Shown here: positions 34,517-42,925 of the stretch, in pieces
Layout of the letters: the number at the start of each line of letters is the position of its first letter
How positions within the stretch are numbered: the stretch's first letter is position 1
Assembly: GCA_029781135.1 (NCBI GenBank)
Contig: JAKOXH010000071.1
Coordinates: 175,825-239,824 of the forward strand
Direction of reading: 5' to 3'
Source: Planctomycetota bacterium
GTDB taxonomy: Bacteria > Planctomycetota > Planctomycetia > Pirellulales > Lacipirellulaceae
Length of the DNA stretch: 64,000 nt
Made by a program: the position numbers and the translations under genes
Notes under the pieces: generated by a model
What the model saw: the letters and a program-made list of their open reading frames with translations, nothing else
What the model was told of the DNA's origin: nothing
Database searches by the model: none

Positions 34517-35950
34517 ATGATGAATAACAATCAACGGGATACTGCTTCCGGGTCCTCGTCGCGACGAGAATTCATTGGCACGGTCGGCCGGTTGGCCGCT
34601 ACGTCGGCGCTGGCGGGCGTGGCTGTTCCCCACGTTCATGCCGCGAGCGGCGACGATACTATTCAACTGGCCCTAATCGGCTGCGGTGGCCGCGGCAGCG
34701 GAGCCATCGCCAATGCGATGTCGGCCGGGGGCCTGGTGCTGGGGGACGACGGCGGCACGAAGCGGGCGGCCGCCACGGGAGCAGTCGGGCCAGTCAAGCT
34801 GGTCGCCATGGCCGACCTGCGGCAGGACCGGCTCGATCAATCCCACGCAGCGCTAACGGAGACGCTCGGCAATAAAGTAGACGTGCCCAAGGAGCGCCAG
34901 TTCCAGGGCTTCGACGCCTATCGTCACGCCATCGATTGCCTCCGCCCCGGAGACGTGGCCGTGCTGGCCACGCACGCCGCATTTCGCGCACCCCACTTGG
35001 AGTACGCGATCCAAAAAGGCGTCCACGTGTTCATGGAAAAGAATTTCGCGGCGGACCCGGGCGGCATCAAACGCATCCTGCGCGCCGGCGAAATGGCGGA
35101 GAAGAAGAATGTCAAGATCGCCGCGGGGCTCATGTGCCGGCATTCCTCCGCGCGGCAGGCCCTGATTCAAAAGATCCGCGACGGTGCGATGGGCGAGATC
35201 GAGCTTATCCGCGCCTATCGCATGGACCCCGGCTATCTCATGGGGCCTTTCCCCAAGGGCGAAAACGAGCTGCTATGGCAGCTGAGCCCCGGGCATCCTT
35301 ATCAGTTCATGTGGTCTTCCGGCGGAGTCTTCATCGAGTTGATGATTCACCAGATCGATGAATGTTTCTGGATTAAAGATTCCTGGCCGGTCACCGCCCA
35401 CGGCGTGGGCGGGCGTTTCGCGGGCAGCACCGATTGCAGTCAGAACCTCGACAGCTATTCCATCGAGTACACTTTTGCCGATGGAACGAAGGCGCTCGTC
35501 ACGGGTCGTTATATTCCGAATTGTGCCAACGATTTTGCCACGTATGTCCACGGAACGAAGTGTGCCGCACAGTTCTCGGGCAACACCCACGCCCCCACGA
35601 CCCGGATGTATAAAGATCAACGCATTGGGTCGTCCGCGAATATCTCCTGGCGGCCGGAAAAGGAAACAATCAACCCCTGGCAGGCCGAATGGGACGTGCT
35701 GTTGAGCGCGATTCGACAAGATCGACCCCACAACGAAGCACGGCGGGCGGCATTGTCGAACTTGGGCGCGATCATGGGGCGCGCCGCCGTGCATTCGGGG
35801 AAGACTATTACTTGGGACGAAGCGATGGCATCGGATTTTCAGTTCTTTGCAAAGGTGGACGGGCTTACCACCAACAGCCCGGCGCCCGTGCAGGCGGACG
35901 CGCAAGGACGCTATCCAGCCCCGGTGCCGGGGCGGACGGTGGAAATTTAG
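34517..35950 (+). CDS. Tat-exported Gfo/Idh/MocA family oxidoreductase
   Basis: A 477-residue protein with a twin-arginine signal at the start (SRREFIGTVGRLAATSALAGV). The NAD(P)-binding Rossmann fold follows: LIGCGGRGSGA, VAMADLRQDRL and VLATHAAFRAPHLEYAIQKGVHVFMEKNFA. The C-terminal domain holds MIHQIDECFW. Planctomycete genomes contain many of these periplasmic sugar dehydrogenase-like proteins, whose substrates are unknown. The start at 34517 is chosen by GGGAAAGG just upstream. The TAG stop lies at the edge of a palindromic repeat. Confidence 0.9.
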   Translation: MMNNNQRDTASGSSSRREFIGTVGRLAATSALAGVAVPHVHAASGDDTIQLALIGCGGRGSGAIANAMSAGGLVLGDDGGTKRAAATGAVGPVKLVAMADLRQDRLDQSHAALTETLGNKVDVPKERQFQGFDAYRHAIDCLRPGDVAVLATHAAFRAPHLEYAIQKGVHVFMEKNFAADPGGIKRILRAGEMAEKKNVKIAAGLMCRHSSARQALIQKIRDGAMGEIELIRAYRMDPGYLMGPFPKGENELLWQLSPGHPYQFMWSSGGVFIELMIHQIDECFWIKDSWPVTAHGVGGRFAGSTDCSQNLDSYSIEYTFADGTKALVTGRYIPNCANDFATYVHGTKCAAQFSGNTHAPTTRMYKDQRIGSSANISWRPEKETINPWQAEWDVLLSAIRQDRPHNEARRAALSNLGAIMGRAAVHSGKTITWDEAMASDFQFFAKVDGLTTNSPAPVQADAQGRYPAPVPGRTVEI

Positions 35951-36068
35951 GACCGATCCCAAAATCGTTTCAGGAGGGGGACCATCCCCGAGCAGATGGT
36001 GCCCGGCACATTTTGCTCCGAAGACTCCCCAAAATGGGCCAGTCCCCGACGATTTTGGGATAGGTCCT
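35949..36068. repeat. Palindromic repeat, GGACCGATCCCAAAATCG family
   Basis: Outer arms AGGACCGATCCCAAAATCGT and ACGATTTTGGGATAGGTCCT flank about 80 bases with further weak pairing. The repeat begins within the stop codon of the preceding gene. Confidence 0.85.
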
Positions 36069-36076
36069 TAGCAACC

Positions 36077-36163
36077 TGTTGAAAAAGGGGACAGGCTCGC
36101 GGATGGTTGAGGGAAACGTTGGGGAGTTGCTGTCTCGCGAGTGTGCCAGTCCCCTTTTTCAAC
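36077..36163. repeat. Palindromic repeat, TGTTGAAAAAGGGGACAGG family, copy 2
   Basis: Arms TGTTGAAAAAGGGGACAGGC and CCAGTCCCCTTTTTCAAC with inner CTCGCG/CGCGAG. It follows the previous palindrome after nine bases and precedes the toxin-antitoxin pair. Confidence 0.9.
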
Positions 36164-36234
36164 GGGCTGCTGGGAGGGTAGGAAAAGGCGGCGTATAATG
36201 GAATGCGATATCCCTTTTCCTTGGGCGGCGTGCA

Positions 36235-36567
36235 ATGACCATCGACTCTTGTAAACTACCGTTGGAAAGTGACGCTACCGGAACGATTCGCGTGGAGCAC
36301 ACGCGGGTGACGCTGGATTCGGTGGTGTGGGCATTTCGCGAGGGGGCGACGGCCGAGGAGATTGCGGAGCGGTTTCCGCCCGCATCGCTGGGGGCGATCT
36401 ACGCGGCGATCACGTTCTACATGCAGAATCGGCCGGAAGTGGATGCGTATCTCGCGCGGCGGGAAGCCGAGGCGGAGCAAACTCGCCAGTGCATCGAATC
36501 TCGTGCCGGGGCGAAGGAATTTCGCGAACGATTGTTGGCTCGCCAACGGGGCAATGAGTCGGTCTGA
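36235..36567 (+). CDS. DUF433 antitoxin
   Basis: A 110-residue protein. DUF433 domain (residues about 17-75): IRVEHTRVTLDSVVWAFREGATAEEIAERFPP followed by IYAAITFYMQN, a winged-helix-like DNA-binding fold. DUF433 proteins are antitoxins paired with DUF5615 PIN-like toxins, and usually repress their own operon. The stop TGA overlaps the toxin start (ATGA), so translation is coupled. The C-terminal helix, rich in Arg/Glu, probably contacts the toxin. Confidence 0.9.
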   Translation: MTIDSCKLPLESDATGTIRVEHTRVTLDSVVWAFREGATAEEIAERFPPASLGAIYAAITFYMQNRPEVDAYLARREAEAEQTRQCIESRAGAKEFRERLLARQRGNESV

Positions 36568-36917
36568 TGCTGCGCTATCTGGCGGACGAGGATTTCGACA
36601 ATCGCATCTTGCGGGCCTTTCGACGCAGCGAGGCGGGCATCGATTGGGTTCGCGTGCAAGACGTGGACTTGAGCGGCTGCGACGATGAGCAGGTATTGCA
36701 GTTCGCCGCCGAAAACGGGCGGGTGGTGCTAACGCGCGACATTTCGACCATGCCGGCCGCTGCCAATCGACGTGTGGCCAGAGGCGAGCCAATGCCAGGC
36801 GCGATCGTTGTCCCGCATCGCATGGCGATCGGCCAAGCCATCCAGGAGCTAATTTTTCTGACGGTGGATTCGGAGCCGAAAGAGTGGGAGGGGCAGGTGC
36901 TTTATCTGCCGTTGTAA
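36567..36917 (+). CDS. DUF5615 PIN-like toxin
   Basis: A 116-residue protein. The PIN-like fold shows LRYLADEDFDNRILRAF at the N-terminus, with acidic residues of the active site, then DDEQVLQFAAENGRVVLTRD near the middle. Such proteins are predicted ribonucleases. Coupled to the DUF433 antitoxin by an ATGA overlap. A palindromic repeat follows the stop after a few bases. Confidence 0.9.
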   Translation: MLRYLADEDFDNRILRAFRRSEAGIDWVRVQDVDLSGCDDEQVLQFAAENGRVVLTRDISTMPAAANRRVARGEPMPGAIVVPHRMAIGQAIQELIFLTVDSEPKEWEGQVLYLPL

Positions 36918-37331
36918 GGGCAGGACGAAAAGGTGTCCGGAATTTCCGACACCATTTCCTCGTCCGCCAGGCCTTGGCGGATGGCATGGTGCGTGTCGGC
37001 TTGTTCTTCGGCGTCCGGGTGCTCCAGCCGCTATAGATCGACAAGTTCTTCCAGAGACCGCCACTGGCCCGAACGGCGGGTCCGCGGAGTAAACCGCGAA
37101 TTGCTCGCAGCGAGGCGGCACGACTGGGCCGGTGCCGACGTACTAGCCAAGTAGCTGACTCCCGTCCCAATTAATTGTCGCCGCGCCCGCGCAGCCAGCC
37201 GAAAAAGCAAAACGTCCCCGACTTTTCTTCATTTCGAGCGGAAATGGTATCTCCTCACCCAACTATCGAGAGGCATTAAGCAAGGCTAAAAAAAGGCGAT
37301 CGGGGACCGCTCATTCCTTTCACCTTAGCAT
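36918..37331. other. Gap with a palindrome and possible decayed gene
   Basis: Positions 36924-36966 form an imperfect palindrome (GGACGAAAAGGTGTC pairing with GACACCATTTCCTCGTCC). On the minus strand, about 36921-37100 can be read as a protein-like stretch (SLEELVDL, stop, RLEHPDAEEQADTHHAI) with one in-frame TAG, so a decayed small gene is possible. The rest, to 37331, shows nothing. Confidence 0.35.
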
Positions 37332-38216
37332 TTAATCCAACGCAATATGCACGTATTTCTGCCCCGAATCTTCAATTGGGGCGAAGCCAAGACTTTGATT
37401 CTGTTCATTGCATGCGTCGAGGACTTTTCGCCTTTTTTTTGTCGCCCGGCGAGATGGCAACTCGACGACGAGTTCGCCGGAGTCCTGGCTGCCGTCATCA
37501 TCCTCGTGCACATTGACGGCAAGCACGCGCTTGGCGCCCGCGCTCAAGAATTCATTGACCAGCTCGATCGAGTCTTCTGCCGACGGCAGCTCGCCCAGCC
37601 GACGCTCCGCCCCCTCGGCAGCCCCCTTGAGCCATTCCAATGCGTCGCGCGCATCTGGATATTCACCGAGCGAGACAAGATGATGAAGGGCCGGTTTTTG
37701 AGGTTGATCCAACAACGGAACTGGTGCGTTCGTAGAGTCACAAGGTGGCAGCGTCGGATCGCTTTTGCACTCTTCGATGTAGCGCTTCTTCGAGACACGG
37801 CCGCGTCTCGTAAAGAACTGCTCGCCGACCAACTGCCCGGTTAGACTCCACACACGTAGTGGTCCGTGTGGAAAAGTATTGTCCCTCACGTAGATTTCCG
37901 ACTTCAATTGTCCATTTGGGTAAAAACTCCGGCTAAGTCCAGCGCCGCGCTCAAATTTGCATTCTCCAACCAGTCGACCTTCCGGATCCCACACGCGCAT
38001 TAACCCGTGGAATACTCCTTCAATTTGTGGCAGTTCCTTCCACACGGCACCGTTCTCATACCAGAACCGTACGATACCGGTCACCGCACTGTCGACGAAA
38101 GGCCTCTCACACTTGATCTGCCCGTTGTCGTAGTACGTTCGTTCAAATGTCGTCTCGGGGTGAACTGGTTCCATACGGGAAATAGAAGTATTAGGAACGT
38201 TCTCGTGCTCGAACAT
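37332..38216 (-). CDS. MORN-repeat (YwqK-like) protein
   Basis: A 294-residue protein. Residues about 20-150 consist of MORN-type repeats: YYDNGQIKCERPF, VRFWYENGAVWKELP, RVWDPEGRLVGECKF, SFYPNGQLKSEIYV and RVWSLTGQLVGEQFF. Annotation pipelines label such proteins as YwqK-family antitoxins, but the repeats also occur in unrelated membrane-associated and adaptor proteins, and no toxin neighbour is visible. The C-terminal third is a separate helical and alpha/beta region. The ATG at 38216 is used; a TTG is four codons upstream. Confidence 0.8.
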   Translation of the reverse strand: MFEHENVPNTSISRMEPVHPETTFERTYYDNGQIKCERPFVDSAVTGIVRFWYENGAVWKELPQIEGVFHGLMRVWDPEGRLVGECKFERGAGLSRSFYPNGQLKSEIYVRDNTFPHGPLRVWSLTGQLVGEQFFTRRGRVSKKRYIEECKSDPTLPPCDSTNAPVPLLDQPQKPALHHLVSLGEYPDARDALEWLKGAAEGAERRLGELPSAEDSIELVNEFLSAGAKRVLAVNVHEDDDGSQDSGELVVELPSRRATKKRRKVLDACNEQNQSLGFAPIEDSGQKYVHIALD

Positions 38217-38328
38217 CAACGGACGCAATTAGCGGCACTCTCTTGAATTAATGCAATTTAGCCTCGTTCCGTCATCCGAGAATGGAACACGCACGGCACT
38301 TGCTTGCGCTGCGTGCTGGGGTCGGAAG

Positions 38329-38367
38329 GCCCCCTCACCACGGCCCTCTCCCAACGGAAGAAGGGGA
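38329..38367. repeat. Decayed REP-like palindrome, reversed
   Basis: CCCCCTCACCACGGCCCTCTCC resembles the reverse complement of the element at 62478-62520. It abuts the stop of the methyltransferase gene at 38369-38371. Confidence 0.5.
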
Positions 38368-38368
38368 A

Positions 38369-39049
38369 TCACACTTTTTCAATTTCCACGCAGATGCCGC
38401 CGGCGCGGATGGCTTTGTGCATGGGGGTGAACCAGAGTTCTTTCTTCCAGTGCAGGCCGAGGGATTCGCACAGTTCCATAAGCTCGCGGCGGTTGTACGT
38501 TTGGCAGTACCAGAGCCGGCTAGTCCAGGCGCCGGAGAAATTGTCTTCGGTGGCCAGTAGCAACATGCGGCCACCCTTGCGCAACACGCGTGCCATTTCA
38601 CTCAGGCCGTGCGCCGGGTCGGGCACATGCTCTAACACGTAGCCGCAGGTGATGCCGTCGAACGTGCCATCGGCGAACGGCAGGTTGGTGACATCGGCGG
38701 CGATGAACTCGGGGCGATTGCTCTTGAGCCGCTGCCGAGCGCGACGCAACATTTGCTCGGAGAGATCGGTGCACACGATGCGGGCATCGGGATCGGCGAA
38801 CTCGAGCAAGTGGCCGGCGATCTGCCCTGCCCCGCTGCCGACATCGAGAATCGATTTGAGCCCGTGCAGATTGAACTTGCGTGTGCGAATCAGCCGGCGA
38901 CCGAGTTGGATGTGGAGCGACATCTTACTGGCCGTCGCGAGCAAGGCGCCCTTCGGGCCGCCGTAGACATCCTTGATCTTGCTCCGGTATTCGTCGGCCG
39001 AAACACGGTGGATGAAATCGTTTTCGACGATGCGGTTGATGGCACCCAT
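38369..39049 (-). CDS. Class I SAM-dependent methyltransferase
   Basis: A 226-residue protein. The SAM-binding glycine motif ILDVGSGAGQIAGHLL is at residues about 67-82, followed by the acidic region IVCTDLSEQML, then AADVTNLPFADGTFDGITCGYVLEHVPD and MARVLRKGGRMLLL, typical of the UbiE/type 11 family. The substrate cannot be read. An upstream ATG fits better than the TTG at 39079. It is the last gene on the minus strand after the BatA gene, from which it is separated by a palindromic repeat. Confidence 0.9.
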   Translation of the reverse strand: MGAINRIVENDFIHRVSADEYRSKIKDVYGGPKGALLATASKMSLHIQLGRRLIRTRKFNLHGLKSILDVGSGAGQIAGHLLEFADPDARIVCTDLSEQMLRRARQRLKSNRPEFIAADVTNLPFADGTFDGITCGYVLEHVPDPAHGLSEMARVLRKGGRMLLLATEDNFSGAWTSRLWYCQTYNRRELMELCESLGLHWKKELWFTPMHKAIRAGGICVEIEKV

Positions 39050-39079
39050 GGCGCGTTCAGAATCCTGCGAAGAAACCAA

Positions 39080-39167
39080 TGTTGAAAAAGGGGACAGGCA
39101 CGCTCGCGTTTTGGATGATCGTCGGCGTTTTGCGAAGTGCGCCGCGAGCCAATCCCCTTTTTCAACA
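39080..39167. repeat. Palindromic repeat, TGTTGAAAAAGGGGACAGG family, copy 3
   Basis: Arms TGTTGAAAAAGGGGACAGGC and ATCCCCTTTTTCAACA flank CGCTCGCG and similar inner arms. It lies between the methyltransferase and BatA genes and covers the sequence upstream of the methyltransferase start. Confidence 0.9.
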
Positions 39168-39181
39168 GCTTCATGAAAAAC

Positions 39182-41326
39182 TTACAAATACACGCGACGA
39201 TTGTAGATATACCATTCCAGAATCAGCACGAACAGGGCGCACGCCAGCACGAACTTCCAGGCCTCGGTACGCGAGGGAGTTTGGCCGAGTGTGGCTTGTA
39301 CGTCGACATTGCCGATTTTGATGTCGGCAGGTCGAAGGGTGGAGTTTTCGTTCCCCTGCGTGGGCCGGACGCGGACATCGCTTTCCTGACGGTCGAACAG
39401 GTTCACGGCAAAGCGTTCGATCACTTGGTCGCCATGGCGGACATCGTACACGCCGATATCGCTCGTGTTCTGGAATTGAAAAATGTCCTGGGCGGTACGG
39501 CGGACTTTGTGTTCTTTCTTGGCTGGATCGATCACGGTGAGTTCCGGGGTGTTGCCGGATGTGCGAAGTTCGACCGGGCGACCGGGCCGCGTGGAGGCCA
39601 ATTGTGCATCTTCCGTGCCACCGGCCAGGTACTCGACCGCGTTGAGGCAGAACGTCGGGAAGCTGAGAAAGCGTGGCCAGTTGGTGTTCGCGGTGACGGA
39701 ACCATCGGCCGCGTGGCCGAAGATTTCGAAACCGAGCACGGCGTCTTGATAGGCATCGCGTGGGGCGACGGCGGCGATGGGGCCGGCGGTTGAGTCGATG
39801 AGCACGGTGGCTCCCGGCGGCGGCTCGAGCACGAGGCTATCCACCAGGTTGACATTCGCTAACTCAACGCTGGCCAACAGCGGATGGGAAAGATCCCAGT
39901 TGATGATTTGCGGGGCCTGGGCGCGGGTTGGCGCTGGTTCGGTTTTTGCAGAATCGTTGGTGGCGTCTTTCGCGGCGTCGCTCGCGTCTTTCTTGCTCTC
40001 GTTGGCGTTCTTTTTCTCGGCGTTCGTGACGGCGTTGCCGCGCCACGTTGAGCCGGGTGGTAATTGGCCAATGTAGAGCGTGTTGGCGCGCGGCGAAGTT
40101 GGTGGGGCGCATTGATCGTAAACGACGAGGTTGTAGGCACCGGAATCCGCATCGCGTTTGTAATCGGCGGCCGAGAGGAAATCGGGCTTCTTGATCTCGA
40201 CGTTCGCGAGTTTGCCGGCACGCTTGGTGGCGAGCGCGACTTCCAACGCGACGTTGCCGGGCGTGACGACCAGCACGCGGCCCGGCTTGGCGTCGTTCAA
40301 CGCGGCGTAGCCGACGTCGTCTTGTTCGAGCGCATCCTGTTTGGTGGACTTGTCGAGTTCGTACTTGAGCCGAGCCATGAGTTTTCCGGCGGGAGCATCG
40401 GCAAGCGGGAATACGACGCCAGTTGATTCGTTCGCCGGCACGGTAACTTCCTTGGCATCCAAGAAACCACCATCGAGTTGCAGTTCGACCGTAGCCTTCT
40501 GGGCGGCCTCAGTGAAATTCGCCACCTGCACGAACGCCTGCCGCTGTTCGGGATGGGCTTCACCGCGGCGCGTGCTGAAGGCCGTGATGGCCAGGTTCTT
40601 GGCGTCGAGCGAGCCGATCGGAACGTAATACGGCTTGAGATTGCCAAGCGAGAAGCCCTTCACATCCTCGAATCGGCCGTCACTGAAGATGTAAACGGCG
40701 GCCGGCTGGGCCTCGGTGATGTCGATTTCCTTGTCGCCTTCGCGAATCGGCATGCGGCTGGGATTGGCAAGACCATCGGCCAGTTCGAGGGCGCCTTTGA
40801 GATCGGTGCCGCGAACCGTGGGCTCGATCGTTTCGAGCCGCTCGCGCAGCAGCCGGCGATTGGTGGTGAATTCCTGCACGACTTGCGGAGTATCGGAAAA
40901 ACTTACGAGCATGGCCGTCATGCCAGAGTCCATCTGGTCGATGAGCCCCCCTACCAATTTCTTCGCTTCGTCGAGGCGATTCTTGGCACCTTCCACATCG
41001 GTGGCCGACATGCTGGCGGAATTATCGACCAGGAAGATGAACCGCTCGCCGTCGAGCTTGGAGCTTTCCCAGCCGGGGCGCAGCAGCGCGAGCATGGCCA
41101 AGGCGATCAGCAGCAGTTGCAGGAACAGCAGCATATTTTGCCGCAACCGCTGCCAGAGGCTGTTAACGTGCATGTCCTCGATCGAGCGTTTCCAAAGGTA
41201 CGTGCTGGGGACTTCGAGCGGTTGGCGTTTGAGCTTGAGGAAGTAGAGCGCAATGATGGCGGGGGGAATTAGAGCGAGCAATCCCCATTGCCACGGCGTC
41301 AACGTGTTGTAGAAGAAATCTGGCAT
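39182..41326 (-). CDS. BatA/VWA-domain membrane protein
   Basis: A 714-residue protein. N-terminal BatA region (about 1-85) with two hydrophobic segments, WQWGLLALIPPAIIALYFL and MLLFLQLLLIALAMLALL. A von Willebrand A domain (about 90-260) has the metal site DNSASMS and the Thr-Asp region RGTDLKGAL. Large extracytoplasmic beta-rich regions follow, a Lys/Ala-rich linker, and a last membrane segment (FVLACALFVLILEWYIY, near 690). VWA proteins with MoxR and DUF58 partners are thought to form a chaperone-like module for envelope or metalloenzyme assembly. The start codon abuts the S23 cassette. Confidence 0.9.
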   Translation of the reverse strand: MPDFFYNTLTPWQWGLLALIPPAIIALYFLKLKRQPLEVPSTYLWKRSIEDMHVNSLWQRLRQNMLLFLQLLLIALAMLALLRPGWESSKLDGERFIFLVDNSASMSATDVEGAKNRLDEAKKLVGGLIDQMDSGMTAMLVSFSDTPQVVQEFTTNRRLLRERLETIEPTVRGTDLKGALELADGLANPSRMPIREGDKEIDITEAQPAAVYIFSDGRFEDVKGFSLGNLKPYYVPIGSLDAKNLAITAFSTRRGEAHPEQRQAFVQVANFTEAAQKATVELQLDGGFLDAKEVTVPANESTGVVFPLADAPAGKLMARLKYELDKSTKQDALEQDDVGYAALNDAKPGRVLVVTPGNVALEVALATKRAGKLANVEIKKPDFLSAADYKRDADSGAYNLVVYDQCAPPTSPRANTLYIGQLPPGSTWRGNAVTNAEKKNANESKKDASDAAKDATNDSAKTEPAPTRAQAPQIINWDLSHPLLASVELANVNLVDSLVLEPPPGATVLIDSTAGPIAAVAPRDAYQDAVLGFEIFGHAADGSVTANTNWPRFLSFPTFCLNAVEYLAGGTEDAQLASTRPGRPVELRTSGNTPELTVIDPAKKEHKVRRTAQDIFQFQNTSDIGVYDVRHGDQVIERFAVNLFDRQESDVRVRPTQGNENSTLRPADIKIGNVDVQATLGQTPSRTEAWKFVLACALFVLILEWYIYNRRVYL

Positions 41327-41327
41327 G

Positions 41328-41798
41328 TTAGGGTCGAGGGTCGAGGGTCGAGGGTCGAGGGCCAGATTGGTCGAGGGCGGCAGGTCGAGGGTCGAGGGTG
41401 GTCGAGGGTCGAGGGCAAGAGTTCGAGGTGGGACGCTTTGCGTGGCGGCGGGTTAGCGACGAACGTAGACCGCTCAAGACTCTCGCGAGTCGGTCGGAGG
41501 CTTGATATAGGCGTTCGAAGTCATCAGCAGCAATGTACCGTTGTGATTTGGCGATGTGCAGTTGTGATACTACCTCCATCAACGATCCGTAGGCGATTTC
41601 GAGAAACCGTGAGAAATCGGCATCAGATGCCCTGCCACTGCCTTCAGCGATGTTTGAAGAAATTGATACGGCCGAACGTCGCATTTGGCTGGTCAGGCCA
41701 AACCGCTCGTTATCCGGAAGTCGCGCGGTCAGCGCATAGACGTCGCTTGCGAAACTAATTGCCAATTGCCAAGCCTCTAGCTTCTCGAACCGAAACAT
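41328..41798 (-). CDS. S23-family four-helix bundle protein, with repeat-encoded C-terminal tail
   Basis: A 156-residue protein. Residues about 1-118 match the S23 (IVS-encoded) four-helix bundle: EKLEAWQLAISFASDVYAL, RFGLTSQMRRSAVSISSNIAEGSGR and FLEIAYGSLMEVVSQLH. The family was first noted in intervening sequences of 23S rRNA genes; its function is unknown. The last residues (about 128-156) are encoded by the GTCGAGG repeat tract and are not family-like. A GAGGAGT ribosome site precedes the ATG. The gene fills a gap between DUF58 and BatA genes with only one base left before the BatA ATG. Confidence 0.85.
   Translation of the reverse strand: MFRFEKLEAWQLAISFASDVYALTARLPDNERFGLTSQMRRSAVSISSNIAEGSGRASDADFSRFLEIAYGSLMEVVSQLHIAKSQRYIAADDFERLYQASDRLARVLSGLRSSLTRRHAKRPTSNSCPRPSTTLDPRPAALDQSGPRPSTLDPRP
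41331..41432. repeat. GTCGAGGG repeat tract, left side of the S23 cassette
   Basis: Tandem copies of GTCGAGG, with interruptions, covering the end of the S23 gene. Opposite-sense copies (CCTCGACCCTCGAC) occur at 41813-41850 on the other side of the gene. Confidence 0.85.
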
Positions 41799-41812
41799 AT
41801 TTCACTCCTCGT

Positions 41813-41850
41813 GTCCGGCCCTCGACCCTCGACACTAGACCCTCGACCTA
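41813..41850. repeat. CCCTCGAC repeat tract, right side of the S23 cassette
   Basis: CCCTCGACCCTCGACAC and ACCCTCGACCTA, the inverse of the left tract. It abuts the TAG stop of the DUF58 gene. Together with the left tract it encloses the S23 gene as inverted repeats. Confidence 0.85.
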
Positions 41851-42738
41851 TCTCACCAACCCTCGCCGGCGCAAATAGCTTCCGATCAAATCCTTCACCG
41901 GGGTTTGGTTGTTGGCCAGTAGATAGTTCATGCCGCGGCGGTTGCAGAATTCTTGAGCGCCGCTGACGAAGGCGTTGAGCGTGGCCTTGTAGCGGGCGAG
42001 CAGCGGGGCGCTGACGGTGATTTCGGCGATGTCCTGGTCCTCGCAGTCGACGAGTTTGAGGTCGCCTTTGACGGCGGGGTCGAGTTCCTCTTGACTCAGG
42101 ATGTGGATCACGTAGACATCAACGCGTTGCGATACCAGGTAGCGAAGGGCCGATTCGTAGCCGGCTTTGTCCATGAGGTCGGAAATGAGCACGACGATGC
42201 CCTTACCGGCGTTGCGGAGGCAGAAGTTCTTCACGCCCTCCGCGAGCGACGTGGTTTCGCCGGCTTCGATGCTATTGAGGTAGTCGAGCATGCGCCACAC
42301 GCCGCGGCGGCCGCGGAGGATGGGGCCGCGATGGTGGCTGCTTTGGCCGAGCGTTTCGATGCGGACGCGGTCGGTGCGAATGAGGCCGACGAAGCCGAGG
42401 GCGGCGGCCAGTTGCTTGGCGTACTCGAGCTTGGTGGGCGTGCCGAAATCCATCGAGAGGCTGGCATCGATGAGCGTGAAGAAGTGCAGGTCTTCTTCTT
42501 CGAGGAAGAGTTTCACAATGAGCTTATCGAGCCGCGCGTAAAGGTTCCAATCGAGCGAGCGGAGGTCGTCGCCGGGCACGTAGCTGCGGAAGTCGGCAAA
42601 CTCGACGCTCTGCCCCTTGCGCTTGCTGCGGCGTTCGCCCTTCATCCGGCCACGAAAGACCTTGCGCGTCACCAACTCGAGGCGTTCGAGTTGGGCCATG
42701 AGGTCCGGCGGCAGGAGTTGCGATTCGGTGGCGGGCAT
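41848..42738 (-). CDS. DUF58 domain protein
   Basis: A 296-residue soluble protein. DUF58 signature SYVPGDDLRSLDWNLYARLDKLIVKLF at residues about 52-78, followed by a VWA-like fold (TLIDASLSMDFG) at about 88-99 whose DxSxS metal motif is complete. DUF58 proteins accompany MoxR AAA ATPases in many bacteria and are thought to be its adaptor or substrate receptor. Downstream of MoxR, with a palindromic repeat between the two. Confidence 0.93.
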   Translation of the reverse strand: MPATESQLLPPDLMAQLERLELVTRKVFRGRMKGERRSKRKGQSVEFADFRSYVPGDDLRSLDWNLYARLDKLIVKLFLEEEDLHFFTLIDASLSMDFGTPTKLEYAKQLAAALGFVGLIRTDRVRIETLGQSSHHRGPILRGRRGVWRMLDYLNSIEAGETTSLAEGVKNFCLRNAGKGIVVLISDLMDKAGYESALRYLVSQRVDVYVIHILSQEELDPAVKGDLKLVDCEDQDIAEITVSAPLLARYKATLNAFVSGAQEFCNRRGMNYLLANNQTPVKDLIGSYLRRRGLVR

Positions 42739-42789
42739 GTTGCTACGAGAGGATTGAGGATGCGGGATGCGGGATGCGGTGGCAAATGT

Positions 42790-42887
42790 TTTTAGCTTAG
42801 CGTCGGCGACAACGCCGAATCCCGCTGGGTTCGACGTCGCGCTCGTAGCGCTCCGCTGCGCCGAGCCTCCGCGCCGCGGCTAAACGG
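42790..42887. repeat. Palindromic repeat, TTAGCGTCGGC...GCGGCTAAACG family
   Basis: It lies between the moxR and DUF58 genes. Ends CTTAGCGTCGGCGAC and CGCCGCGGCTAAACG match the element at 19617-19690. A GGATGCGG tandem (42757-42779) lies to its left. Confidence 0.75.
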
Positions 42888-42925
42888 TCGTTGACACGCG
42901 TTTGATTTTGGGGCTTTCGCATTGA

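Noticed and set aside
37332..38216. MORN protein as a real antitoxin
   Set aside because: The label comes from family naming; no toxin neighbour is visible, so no toxin-antitoxin call was made.
41331..41432. Tandem GTCGAGG units as a CRISPR array
   Set aside because: Unit is only seven bases, spacers are absent or irregular, and no cas gene is near.
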